From: Oscillospiraceae bacterium
Lineage (GTDB): Bacteria; Bacillota; Clostridia; Oscillospirales; Oscillospiraceae
Reading direction: 5' to 3'
Assembly (NCBI GenBank): GCA_017410425.1
Contig: JAFQQV010000051.1
Location: 1 to 34,716 of the forward strand
Length of the DNA: 34,716 bases
Shown here: positions 9,503 through 16,021 of the stretch, in pieces
How the letters are laid out: each line of letters begins with the position of its first letter
How positions within the stretch are numbered: position 1 is the stretch's first letter
Made by a program: the position numbers and the translations under genes
The notes under the pieces: generated by a model
The model's input: only the letters and a program-made list of their open reading frames with translations
Database searches by the model: none
Told to the model about the DNA's origin: nothing

Positions 9503-9538
9503 AAAAGCAGCCCGCATTCTAGCGGGCTGCTTTTGTTG
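9503..9538 (+). terminator. Terminator ending the apbE transcript
   Basis: AAAAGCAGCCCGC (9503-9515) pairs perfectly with GCGGGCTGCTTTT (9522-9534), loop ATTCTA, then TTGTTG. Confidence 0.85.
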
Positions 9539-9584
9539 AAATGAGAGTTATAATGGTCTGAACTAAGACAAAGGAGCTGCCAAC

Positions 9585-9920
9585 TTGACACATTACATGC
9601 ACCTGAACGATGAGCCCTACGCTAAAATCACCGCAGGCACAAAAACAATAGAGCTGCGCTTATACGACGAAAAACGTCGGAAAATCAAGGCAGGAGACAC
9701 CATTGTTTTCACTAGGGCTACCGGCAGTGATTATATCTGCGCCAGCGTAAAAGCTCTGCACATTTTTCCTTCTTTCAGCGCCTTATATGCGGCCATCCCT
9801 CCTGAACGCTGCGGCTATGCCCCCGGGGAAAAAGCCCAGCCCAAAGATATGGAAAAGTACTACAGCAAAGAGGAAGAAGCGCAGTATGGCGTTGTGGGCA
9901 TAGAGCTTTCTCTTTTATAA
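9585..9920 (+). CDS. ASCH domain-containing protein
   Basis: A 111-residue cytoplasmic protein matching the ASCH fold, a PUA-like RNA- or nucleotide-binding domain. Visible features are the N-terminal repeat-like YAKITAGTKTIELRLYDEKR (residues 13-32), GDTIVF, the SFSALYAAI helix and the C-terminal QYGVVGIEL strand. The start is taken as TTG at 9585, because AAGGAG lies eight bases upstream; the next in-frame ATG (9597) would be 20 bases from it. Some ASCH proteins hydrolyse N4-acetylcytidine or bind RNA, but the biological role of this subgroup is unknown. It stands alone between the apbE terminator and the GtrA gene. Confidence 0.85.
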   Translation: MTHYMHLNDEPYAKITAGTKTIELRLYDEKRRKIKAGDTIVFTRATGSDYICASVKALHIFPSFSALYAAIPPERCGYAPGEKAQPKDMEKYYSKEEEAQYGVVGIELSLL

Positions 9921-9968
9921 TACCGGTAGCCGGAAATTTTCACCGGAATTTCTTTTCAGTTTTTTTAC

Positions 9969-9997
9969 TTGTATAAAATGGAGAGCACCATTATAAT
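9969..9997 (+). promoter_or_regulatory. Candidate promoter of the GtrA-family gene
   Basis: TTGTAT (9969-9974), 17 bases, then TATAAT (9992-9997). The -35 is only half-consensus; the -10 is perfect. Confidence 0.45.
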
Positions 9998-10030
9998 TTT
10001 GGCATTCATTTTCCGGAGGTTAAAATCAAC

Positions 10031-10441
10031 ATGACCGACAGCAGAAAAGAACTTATGCGTTCTGTCAAGTTCGTATTGTTTTCAGCCAGTGCAGGCCTGA
10101 TTCAAATAATAAGCTTCACCCTCTTTGAGGAGCTATTAAAGCTTCCGCATTGGATGAGTTATCTGTGCGCGCTCATACTTTCCGTTCTGTGGAACTTCAC
10201 ACTCAACCGCAAATTTACTTTCCGCTCTGCAGGCAATGTTCCGAAAGCCATGGCGCTGGTGGCGCTTTATTATATTGTTTTCACTCCCCTGTCCACCTGG
10301 TGGACAGCAGTGCTGACCGGGCCTTCGGCAGCCTGGAATGAGTACCTTGTGCTGGGCCTGACGATGCTGGTAAACTTCAGCACCGAATATCTCTACCAGC
10401 GTTTTGTCGTGTTCCGCGGTTCAATTGACAGTGCAGTATAA
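10031..10441 (+). CDS. GtrA family membrane protein
   Basis: A 136-residue protein with four predicted membrane segments (about 10-30, 38-58, 70-92 and 100-122). Family features are the N-terminal FVLFSASAGLIQ, the central SVLWNFTLNRKFTF (residues 50-63) and the C-terminal FSTEYLYQRFVVF, whose basic aromatic loops resemble each other across the protein. GtrA proteins are thought to help flip undecaprenyl-phosphate-linked sugars or take part in cell-wall glycan modification; the exact activity is unsettled. CCGGAGG lies before the ATG. No glycosyltransferase lies next to it, so its partner is not identifiable here. It is monocistronic, ended by a terminator at 10448. Confidence 0.85.
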   Translation: MTDSRKELMRSVKFVLFSASAGLIQIISFTLFEELLKLPHWMSYLCALILSVLWNFTLNRKFTFRSAGNVPKAMALVALYYIVFTPLSTWWTAVLTGPSAAWNEYLVLGLTMLVNFSTEYLYQRFVVFRGSIDSAV

Positions 10442-10447
10442 ATAATG

Positions 10448-10480
10448 CTCCGGCAAATTTTCATTTGCCGGAGTTTATTA
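10448..10480 (+). terminator. Terminator after the GtrA gene
   Basis: CTCCGGCAAAT (10448-10458) pairs with ATTTGCCGGAG (10463-10473) around TTTC, followed by TTTATTA. Confidence 0.85.
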
Positions 10481-10487
10481 GCTATAT

Positions 10488-10516
10488 TTGACAATGAATA
10501 TAAAAAGTTCTATTAT
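10488..10516 (+). promoter_or_regulatory. Promoter of the EamA gene
   Basis: A perfect TTGACA (10488-10493), a 17-base spacer and TATTAT (10511-10516), 33 bases before the ATG. Confidence 0.75.
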
Positions 10517-10548
10517 TAAAAAAATTTATTTTACAGGATAAGCAGCAA

Positions 10549-11490
10549 ATGAATCTCAACGAAAAAACCATGCAGAAGGCCTCAGTGGTGGTAAGCCTTG
10601 CGATACTTGCCAATCTGCTCTGGGGCAGCGCTGCCCCCACCATAAAAACCGGATACCGCATTTTTGAGCTGGCATCCAACGATATTCCCTCTATCATTCT
10701 TTTTGCAGGCATAAGATTTTTCATTGCCGGCATACTCACCGTTATCATCGGCAGCATCATAAACGGCAAGCTGCTGATCCCCGGCAAAAGCGCTCTGCCC
10801 AAAATCTGCGTGCTGGCAAGCTTTCAGACCGTGCTGCAGTATATTTTCTTCTACATAGGCTGTGCACACGCCACAGGATCCAAGGCCACCATTCTCTCCT
10901 CCACCAGTTCCTTTTTCAGCATCCTTCTCTCATCGCTGATTTTTCACCATGAGAAGCTGACAGTGCGTAAGATTCTAGGCTGTGTTGTGGGCTTTATGGG
11001 TGTAATTCTGGTAAATGTCAAGGCCGCGTAAGGCATCAACCTGGACATGAGCCTTGTTGGCGAAGGCTTTATTATCATCTCCACCATGGCCTTTGCCATG
11101 TCCACCGCCGCAACAAAGCAGTATTCCAAAACCGAAAACCCGGTTTTGCTCTGCGGCTATCAGTTTATTCTGGGCGGCGCTGTTATGATAATCGCGGCGT
11201 TGATTATGGGCGGCAGACTCGGCTACCCCGGCCCTGCCGGCATTGCGCTGATCCTTTATCTGGCTATGGTTTCTGCTGTAGCTTTCAGCATCAACAGTAC
11301 CCTTATCAAGTATAATCCGGTGTCCCGCGTCTCCATCTTCGCCTTCTTCAACCCCATTTTCGGCGTAACACTCTCCATGATTATCCTCAACGAGAGCAGC
11401 CAGGAGTTCGGCTTCAAGGGCATTATTGCACTGCTGCTTGTCTGCCTGGGCGTGTTCATCGTAAACTACACGAAAAAGGATAAAGCATAA
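10549..11490 (+). pseudogene. EamA/DMT-family transporter interrupted by an in-frame TAA
   Basis: Conceptually a 313-codon drug/metabolite transporter with two EamA repeats and about ten membrane segments, the normal size for the family. A TAA at 11029-11031 ends the first repeat after 160 residues. The same frame continues without shift, and the next ATG (11047) opens the complete second repeat of 147 residues. The promoter, terminator and both halves are otherwise intact, with no other lesions, so this is a recent nonsense mutation, a sequencing error or a real split into two half-transporters. The second ATG lacks a good ribosome site, but the 15-base gap after the stop could allow reinitiation. 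The substrate (metabolite or drug) is unknown. The pseudogene label is my most economical reading, not proven. Confidence 0.75.
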
Positions 11491-11521
11491 AAAAACAGGT
11501 GCCTTCCGGCACCTGTTTTTT
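11491..11521. terminator. Bidirectional terminator between the EamA gene and the convergent minus-strand gene
   Basis: AAAAACAGGTGCC (11491-11503) pairs with GGCACCTGTTTTT (11508-11520) around TTCC, giving a T-run on both strands. Confidence 0.85.
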
Positions 11522-11522
11522 A

Positions 11523-11975
11523 TTATTTGGTCTGACCAAAGGGCATGAGGAAATTGCCTTTTTCATCAATATATGAATACAGCTCTATCTCCTCATCCTT
11601 TTCCTTGCCGTAGCCCTGGGAGTCGGCATAGTACCAGCCGTCCGGCTGGAAGCGCCACATAATCTGGGCACGCCCTTCGGAAAAATTGCTTATCGCAAAA
11701 ACAAAGCGCACCTTATTTTCTATGGGGTACTCTGCATCCTTGACCCAGTCCCCCATATCAAAGCCGGGAAAATTCTGGATCTGGCCTGCTTCGTCTATAA
11801 TACAGCGGGCAAAGTGGGGATCCTTTTCGCTGAAAAGCCAGAGGTCCATATCACGGTAGCCCCCGATTCCATTGGAAACCTGGTCATAGGTATAGTAAAG
11901 ACCATTGCCCAGATCGTGATGGGGCCTGTCCTTTTTGGGGTTTGAAGCTTGCTTTGCTTTTTTGAAAAACAACAT
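11523..11975 (-). CDS. Hypothetical protein, 150 residues
   Basis: I do not recognise this family. The protein is soluble, with no signal peptide or membrane segment. It starts with a basic lysine-rich stretch (residues 5-20) and is rich in aromatic residues and glycine, with short blocks such as GNGLYYTYDQ, GGYRDMDLW and QPDGWYYAD that suggest a compact beta-rich fold. It ends with DEKGNFLMPFG. TAAGGAG lies eight bases before the ATG, and a promoter (TTTTCA-17-TAAAAT, 12032-12004) is visible, so it is probably a real expressed gene. It is divergent from rubredoxin and shares that intergenic region, including the GTGA-N5-TCAC dyad. That may or may not link it to oxidative-stress control. Confidence 0.75.
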   Translation of the reverse strand: MLFFKKAKQASNPKKDRPHHDLGNGLYYTYDQVSNGIGGYRDMDLWLFSEKDPHFARCIIDEAGQIQNFPGFDMGDWVKDAEYPIENKVRFVFAISNFSEGRAQIMWRFQPDGWYYADSQGYGKEKDEEIELYSYIDEKGNFLMPFGQTK

Positions 11976-12003
11976 GATATCAGCTCCTTACAAGGTTTGA
12001 ATC

Positions 12004-12032
12004 ATTTTATCATGCATATTTTCCAATGAAAA
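12004..12032 (-). promoter_or_regulatory. Candidate promoter of the minus-strand hypothetical gene
   Basis: Read on the minus strand, TTTTCA (12032-12027), 17 bases, TAAAAT (12009-12004), about 29 bases before the ATG at 11975. Confidence 0.45.
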
Positions 12033-12042
12033 GCAAAAATAA

Positions 12043-12098
12043 GTGACATTGTCACGGAAGATTATTTTTCTATCGCATATAATAAAGCCACAAAGAAA
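12043..12098 (+). promoter_or_regulatory. Rubredoxin promoter with GTGA-N5-TCAC dyad and shared 17-mer
   Basis: The perfect palindrome GTGACATTGTCAC (12043-12055) precedes a perfect TATAAT (12078-12083); the -35 position (CGGAAG) is non-consensus. If transcription starts near 12090, the dyad centre (12049) is at about -41, where class II activators bind. The 17-mer ATAAAGCCACAAAGAAA (12082-12098) recurs identically upstream of desulfoferrodoxin at the same distance (33 bases) from the dyad centre. Confidence 0.7.
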
Positions 12099-12156
12099 AG
12101 AGAAGCATAAACAATCTAAAATATAATTCACACTAATATACAGGAGGTATAAAATT

Positions 12157-12312
12157 ATGAAGCATGTTTGCGAAGTATGCGGCTGGGAATACAATGAGGC
12201 CGAAGGTTTTGCCGAAGGCGGTATCGCTCCCGGCACCAAGTGGGAAGACATCCCTGAAGATTTCGTCTGCCCCCTGTGCGGCGTAGGCAAAGAGAACTTC
12301 TCCGCAGAATAA
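12157..12312 (+). CDS. Rubredoxin
   Basis: A 51-residue one-iron electron carrier. The two cysteine pairs that hold the iron are CEVCG (Cys5, Cys8) and CPLCGVGKENF (Cys38, Cys41), with the usual WEYNEAEG and PGTKWEDIPEDFVCP segments between them, so the fold is complete. AGGAGG lies nine bases before the ATG. It is monocistronic, with promoter and terminator, but is followed by desulfoferrodoxin, whose active site is re-reduced by rubredoxin in anaerobes. The two genes also share promoter architecture, so the physiological pairing is well supported. Rubredoxins also serve other partners such as rubrerythrin, which is not in this window. Confidence 0.96.
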   Translation: MKHVCEVCGWEYNEAEGFAEGGIAPGTKWEDIPEDFVCPLCGVGKENFSAE

Positions 12313-12324
12313 ATTAAAGATTAC

Positions 12325-12356
12325 AACAGGCTGTGAAAACAGCCTGTTTTTTGCTT
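12325..12356 (+). terminator. Rubredoxin terminator
   Basis: AACAGGCTGT (12325-12334) pairs with ACAGCCTGTT (12339-12348) around GAAA, then a T-rich tail. Confidence 0.85.
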
Positions 12357-12377
12357 TTCAAAACATTTTTCTCCTTA

Positions 12378-12434
12378 TGTGAGAAAGTCACAGAAAACAA
12401 TAATCGTTCCTGTTATTATAAAGCCACAAAGAAA
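12378..12434 (+). promoter_or_regulatory. Desulfoferrodoxin promoter with the same dyad and 17-mer
   Basis: TGTGA-GAAAG-TCACA (12378-12392) is followed by TATTAT (12414-12419) and the 17-mer ATAAAGCCACAAAGAAA (12418-12434). Dyad centre to 17-mer is 33 bases, as at rubredoxin. The -35 position (CAGAAA) is again non-consensus, which suggests an activator-dependent promoter. Confidence 0.7.
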
Positions 12435-12486
12435 GAAACACCAAAAAAAAATTAAAAATAAATGAAATTACGGAGGATTTATAAAT

Positions 12487-12870
12487 ATGAAGAACAGCAA
12501 GTTTTACATCTGCTCCCACTGCGGCAACATTGTAGAGATGGTCAAGGATGTCGGCGTAAAGCCCGTCTGCTGCGGCCAGCCCATGAATGAACTGGTCCCC
12601 AACACCGTTGAGGCCAGCGGCGAGAAGCACAAGCCCGAGGTCAAGGTCGAGGGCAAGGTGGTCACCGTCAATGTGGGCAGCGTCAACCACCCCATGGAAG
12701 AAGTCCACTGGATCGAGTGGGTACAGCTTAATACCGATAAGGGCAGCTACCGTAAGGAGCTCATTCCCGGCCAGGCCCCCAATGTCAGCTTCCTGCTGAA
12801 CGACGAAAAGCCTCTGGGCGTATACGCATACTGCAATCTCCACGGTCTCTGGCTCACCGAACTCAACTAA
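12487..12870 (+). CDS. dfx: Desulfoferrodoxin (two-iron superoxide reductase)
   Basis: Reduces superoxide to hydrogen peroxide without releasing oxygen. The 127 residues contain both centres. The desulforedoxin-like centre I has Cys9, Cys12, Cys28 and Cys29 (YICSHCG and VCCGQPM). The catalytic Fe(His4Cys) centre II has His48, His68, His74, Cys116 and His119 (GEKHKP, NHPMEEVHW and YCNLHGLW). Glu46 and Lys47 match the EK pair next to the active site that guides superoxide. ACGGAGGA lies before the ATG. It stands between rubredoxin, its likely electron donor, and an FMN reductase. The peroxide it makes could be removed by AhpC encoded 0.8 kb downstream. The promoter matches that of rubredoxin. 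Confidence 0.96.
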   Translation: MKNSKFYICSHCGNIVEMVKDVGVKPVCCGQPMNELVPNTVEASGEKHKPEVKVEGKVVTVNVGSVNHPMEEVHWIEWVQLNTDKGSYRKELIPGQAPNVSFLLNDEKPLGVYAYCNLHGLWLTELN

Positions 12871-12880
12871 CAAAACACAC

Positions 12881-12915
12881 AGCGGTGCGGCTACATAGCC
12901 GCACCGCTTTTTTCT
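12881..12915 (+). terminator. Desulfoferrodoxin terminator
   Basis: AGCGGTGCGGCTA pairs with TAGCCGCACCGCT around CA, followed by TTTTT. Confidence 0.9.
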
Positions 12916-12957
12916 TGCAACAGGCCCAAACACATATAATCCAACGGAGGTATTGAT

Positions 12958-13506
12958 ATGAAAAACATCCTTATGATAGTAGGCTCCCTCAAGAAAAACT
13001 CCTTTAACCGCCAGCTTGGCCGCGAGATAGAATGCCTGCTCCACGGCAAGGCAAATGTAAGCTATCTGGAATACAGCGATCTGCCATTTCTCAACCAGGA
13101 CATAGAATACCCTGTGCCTGAAAGCGTGGCAAAGGTTCGCTCCGCCGTACAAAAGGCGGACGGCATCTGGATTCTCTCCCCCGAATACAACTACAACATT
13201 CCCGGCGTGCTGAAGAATCTGCTGGACTGGCTGAGCTGTCCCATGGATCCCTGTGACAGACATTCCTGCTCCGCGGCAAAAAGCAAGCCCGTCAGCATTG
13301 CATCCGCCGCAGGCAAAAGCGCCGGCATCGGCCTGAGAAAAAATCTCAAGACCCTGCTGGAGATCATGTCCATGAAGGTTATCGGCGAGGAGGGCACAGG
13401 CTATGTGCTGGATGCCGAAGCCTTCCGCAGCGGCACTCTCTCCCTGTCCGACAGCGAACGCGCGACCCTGAAAGCCCACGCGGAGAGCTTCCTTGCAGCC
13501 ATCTGA
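12958..13506 (+). CDS. NADPH-dependent FMN reductase (flavodoxin-like fold)
   Basis: A 182-residue flavoprotein of the NADPH-dependent FMN reductase family. The N-terminal strand and phosphate loop GSLKKNSFNRQL (9-20) and SPEYNYNIPGVLKNLLDW (74-91) are the FMN-binding signatures. Such enzymes reduce free flavins, quinones, chromate or azo dyes, and some protect from oxidants by two-electron quinone reduction. Cys94, Cys99 and Cys103 in the loop after the second motif are unusual and may be incidental. AACGGAGG precedes the ATG, and a TATAAT (12935-12940) without a clear -35 lies upstream. It is inside the oxidative-stress island but has no shared operator that I can see. The physiological substrate is unknown. 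Confidence 0.85.
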   Translation: MKNILMIVGSLKKNSFNRQLGREIECLLHGKANVSYLEYSDLPFLNQDIEYPVPESVAKVRSAVQKADGIWILSPEYNYNIPGVLKNLLDWLSCPMDPCDRHSCSAAKSKPVSIASAAGKSAGIGLRKNLKTLLEIMSMKVIGEEGTGYVLDAEAFRSGTLSLSDSERATLKAHAESFLAAI

Positions 13507-13541
13507 TACAGGGAAAAACTCATTCACAAAAAATTCAATAT

Positions 13542-13561
13542 TAATAATGATTATTATTATT
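13542..13561. promoter_or_regulatory. Fur/PerR-like box upstream of ahpC
   Basis: TAATAATGATTATTA (13542-13556) is a perfect 7-1-7 palindrome differing from the PerR consensus (TTATAATNATTATAA) by one position in each arm. Read as a 19-mer (13543-13561), it matches 16 of 19 positions of the classic Fur box. It abuts the -35 of ahpC, a repressing position. No fur or perR gene is in the window. Confidence 0.7.
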
Positions 13562-13588
13562 GACAAATGAGTTAGTTTATGCTAACTT
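13560..13588 (+). promoter_or_regulatory. ahpC promoter with overlapping AGTTAG-N6-CTAACT dyad
   Basis: A perfect TTGACA (13560-13565) and, 17 bases on, a poor TAACTT (13583-13588). AGTTAG (13570-13575) and CTAACT (13582-13587) form an 18-bp dyad covering the spacer and -10. It loosely resembles DtxR-family operators, which is a suggestion only. Confidence 0.55.
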
Positions 13589-13655
13589 ATAGTCACAAGG
13601 AATAAACAAGCAACGAACTCAAACAATAAAACTAATAATAAAGGAGATTAAAAAT

Positions 13656-14219
13656 ATGTCTTTGATCAATAAGGAAGTTTCCGATTTCAGCGTACAGGCT
13701 TTTGTAGATAACAATTTCAAGACCGTCAGCAAGTCTGACATTCTCGGCAAGTGGAGCGTATTCTTCTTCTACCCCGCAGACTTCACCTTCGTCTGCCCCA
13801 CCGAGCTTGAGGATCTGAACAACATCTATGACAAGTTCCAGGATGCCGGCTGCGAGATCTACTCCGTATCCACCGACACCCACTTCGTCCACAAGGCATG
13901 GCACGATCACTCCGAGCGCATCAGCAAGCTCCGCTACCCCATGCTGGCTGACCCCACCCACGTTATCTCCCGCGACTTCAACGTTCTGATTGAGTCCGAC
14001 GGTATGGCAGAGCGCGGCAGCTTCATCGTCAATCCTGAAGGCAAGATCGTATCCTACGAGGTAAGCGCAGGCAATGTTGGCCGTAACGCAGACGAGCTCT
14101 TCCGCAAGCTGCAGGCATGCCAGTTCGTATACAGCCACGGTGACGAGGTCTGCCCCGCAAAGTGGCAGCCCGGTGCCGAGACTCTCAAGCCCAGCCTTGA
14201 CCTGGTCGGCATGCTGTAA
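13656..14219 (+). CDS. ahpC: Alkyl hydroperoxide reductase peroxidase subunit AhpC (typical 2-Cys peroxiredoxin)
   Basis: Reduces hydrogen peroxide and organic peroxides with a redox-active cysteine. At 187 residues it is the typical AhpC length. The peroxidatic Cys47 is in FYPADFTFVCPTE, the catalytic Thr44 is three residues before it, and the resolving Cys166 is in DEVCPAKW near the C-terminus. Arg119 in MAERGSF matches the conserved active-site arginine. AAAGGAG precedes the ATG. The next gene, 92 bases on, is an AhpF-like reductase. A terminator lies between them, so the reductase is probably made at a lower level through read-through or from its own promoter. Control by a peroxide- or metal-sensing Fur-family repressor is suggested by the upstream box. 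Confidence 0.96.
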   Translation: MSLINKEVSDFSVQAFVDNNFKTVSKSDILGKWSVFFFYPADFTFVCPTELEDLNNIYDKFQDAGCEIYSVSTDTHFVHKAWHDHSERISKLRYPMLADPTHVISRDFNVLIESDGMAERGSFIVNPEGKIVSYEVSAGNVGRNADELFRKLQACQFVYSHGDEVCPAKWQPGAETLKPSLDLVGML

Positions 14220-14233
14220 TAATTGATACCCAT

Positions 14234-14264
14234 ACAGCGCCGGAACAATCCGGCGCTGTTTTAC
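14234..14264 (+). terminator. Terminator or attenuator between ahpC and the AhpF-like gene
   Basis: ACAGCGCCGG pairs with CCGGCGCTGT around AACAAT, followed by TTTTA. It may set a higher AhpC than reductase level. Confidence 0.8.
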
Positions 14265-14311
14265 TAAAAACCAAGGCAAATTATATTAAGCCCCAAGGAG
14301 GTAAAAAACGA

Positions 14312-15931
14312 ATGAAAAATTTATATGACGTAGTCGTTATCGGCGGCGGCCCCGCGGGGCTTACCGCAGCAATATATCTGGCAAGAGCAAAGTACCGTGT
14401 ACTGGTTGTGGAAAAGGAAAAGTTCGGCGGTCAGATCACCATCACCCATGAGGTTGTGAATTACCCCGGCGTAGGCCGCACCAGCGGCGCAGAGCTCACC
14501 GAAACCATGCGCCAGCAGGCGGAATACTTCGGCGCAGAGTTCATGCTGGCAAGCGTTGACAAGCTGGATATGTCCGGCGATGTGAAAACCGTTTACACCG
14601 ATCGCGGCGAGCTGAAGTGCTTCGGCGTGCTGCTGGCTACCGGCGCCCACCCCCGCATGGTTGGCTTTCCCGGCGAGGAAGATTTCCGCGGCCGCGGTGT
14701 TGCCTACTGCGCCACCTGCGACGGCGAGTTCTTCACCGGCAAGGACGTATTCGTCATCGGCGGCGGATTTGCCGCAGCCGAGGAGGCAGTATTCCTCACC
14801 AAGTACGCAAATCACGTCACCATTCTGGTGCGCCGCGACGATTTCTCCTGCGCCAAGAGTGCAGCAGATGCAGCACGCAATCACCCCAAGATCACCGTGC
14901 TCACCAACACCGAGGTGGACGGCGTATTCGGCGACAACACTCTCCGCTCCATCCGTTATCGCAACAAGCTCAGCGGCGAAGTCACCGAGCACAAGGCCCC
15001 CGAGGGCAGCAACATCGGCGTGTTCGTATTTGCAGGCTATGAGCCCGCAACTTCCCTTGTAAAGGGTCTGGCAGAGCTGGACGGCTCCGGCTACATTGTC
15101 ACCGACACCAACATGAAGAGCTCCGTTGAGGGTCTCTATGCCGCAGGCGATGTTCGCATCAAGCCTCTGCGTCAGGTGGTCACCGCCACCGGTGACGGCG
15201 CACTGGCAGCCACCGAGCTTGAAAAATATGCAGCATCCATGCAGCGCAAAACCGGCCTTGTGCCCCAGCGTCCCGAGAAGGAGGCCGCTCCCGCTCCCGT
15301 GCAGGAAAAAGCCAAGGCTGAGCCTCAGAGCTCCGGCAGCCTCTTTGATGCAAACATGCTGGCCCAGCTCAACACCGTGTTCTCCAGAATGGCGCAGCCT
15401 CTTGTGCTCAAGCTGACTCTGGACGATCGTCCCGTGTCCAGAGAGCTGAAGGGCTACATGGAAGAGCTCAGCTCCCTCACCGACAGGCTGAGCGTGGAGA
15501 TCTCCGACGAGGGTGACGATGCCCCTGTTGTCCGTATCTGCCGCGCAGACGGCAGCTGGACCGGCCTTGCCTTCCACGGTGTGCCCGGCGGGCATGAGTT
15601 TACCAGCTTCGTGCTGGGTCTCTACAACGCTGCAGGCCCCGGTCAGGCAGTGGATGAAGAGTCTGTCAGGAAGATCCGCGCCATCGACAAGGATGTGGAC
15701 ATCAAGGTCCTGGTCTCTCTCAGCTGCACCATGTGCCCCGAGCTTGTGACCGCAGCCCAGCGCATCGCAGCCGAAAGCAGCAAAGTCACGGCTCAGGTCT
15801 ATGATCTGAACCACTACCCCGAAATCCGCGACCGCTACAACGTGATGAGCGTGCCCTGCCTCGTGATCGGCGACGGCGAAGTGGTCAGCTTCGGCAAGAA
15901 AAACGTAAAGCAGATACTCGAGCTGCTGTAA
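14312..15931 (+). CDS. AhpF-like reductase with permuted domains (TrxR core plus C-terminal double thioredoxin fold)
   Basis: Predicted to move electrons from NAD(P)H through FAD and disulfides to AhpC. Residues 1-310 are a thioredoxin reductase: FAD motif GGGPAG (11-16), active disulfide Cys133-Ala-Thr-Cys136, second dinucleotide motif GGGFAA (150-155), and GLYAAGDVR for the flavin. A proline-, alanine- and glutamate-rich linker (about 320-345) follows. The rest resembles the AhpF N-terminal domain, a tandem thioredoxin fold with the redox pair Cys472-Thr-Met-Cys475 in SCTMCPELV. E. coli AhpF has the opposite order, with the double thioredoxin domain first, so this is a circular domain arrangement; related fusions exist in other clostridia. 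CCAAGGAGG precedes the ATG. Next to ahpC, it is the obvious reductase partner, although it may also serve thioredoxin-like proteins. Confidence 0.9.
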   Translation: MKNLYDVVVIGGGPAGLTAAIYLARAKYRVLVVEKEKFGGQITITHEVVNYPGVGRTSGAELTETMRQQAEYFGAEFMLASVDKLDMSGDVKTVYTDRGELKCFGVLLATGAHPRMVGFPGEEDFRGRGVAYCATCDGEFFTGKDVFVIGGGFAAAEEAVFLTKYANHVTILVRRDDFSCAKSAADAARNHPKITVLTNTEVDGVFGDNTLRSIRYRNKLSGEVTEHKAPEGSNIGVFVFAGYEPATSLVKGLAELDGSGYIVTDTNMKSSVEGLYAAGDVRIKPLRQVVTATGDGALAATELEKYAASMQRKTGLVPQRPEKEAAPAPVQEKAKAEPQSSGSLFDANMLAQLNTVFSRMAQPLVLKLTLDDRPVSRELKGYMEELSSLTDRLSVEISDEGDDAPVVRICRADGSWTGLAFHGVPGGHEFTSFVLGLYNAAGPGQAVDEESVRKIRAIDKDVDIKVLVSLSCTMCPELVTAAQRIAAESSKVTAQVYDLNHYPEIRDRYNVMSVPCLVIGDGEVVSFGKKNVKQILELL

Positions 15932-15951
15932 CAAAATCAAAAAAAGTTCAG

Positions 15952-15979
15952 GCGGCGCACTTCACATGAGGTGCGCCGC
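15952..15979. other. GC-rich hairpin after the AhpF-like gene
   Basis: GCGGCGCAC (15952-15960) pairs with GTGCGCCGC (15971-15979). No T-run follows on the plus strand, but seven A residues precede it (15939-15945). It therefore looks like an intrinsic terminator only for minus-strand transcription, where no gene ends. On the plus strand it may act as an mRNA 3' stabiliser. Confidence 0.5.
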
Positions 15980-16021
15980 TGTGCTATAGTCTGTATATAA
16001 GAAAAAATGGAGGCCCCTGCC

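Noticed and set aside
14321-15940. Antisense open frame of the same size as the AhpF-like gene
   Set aside because: Pure shadow: the real gene on the plus strand has all family motifs, and the antisense translation matches no family.
15939-15979. Terminator of the AhpF-like gene
   Set aside because: On the plus strand the hairpin has no T-run; the A-run lies on the wrong side, so I list it only as a hairpin.
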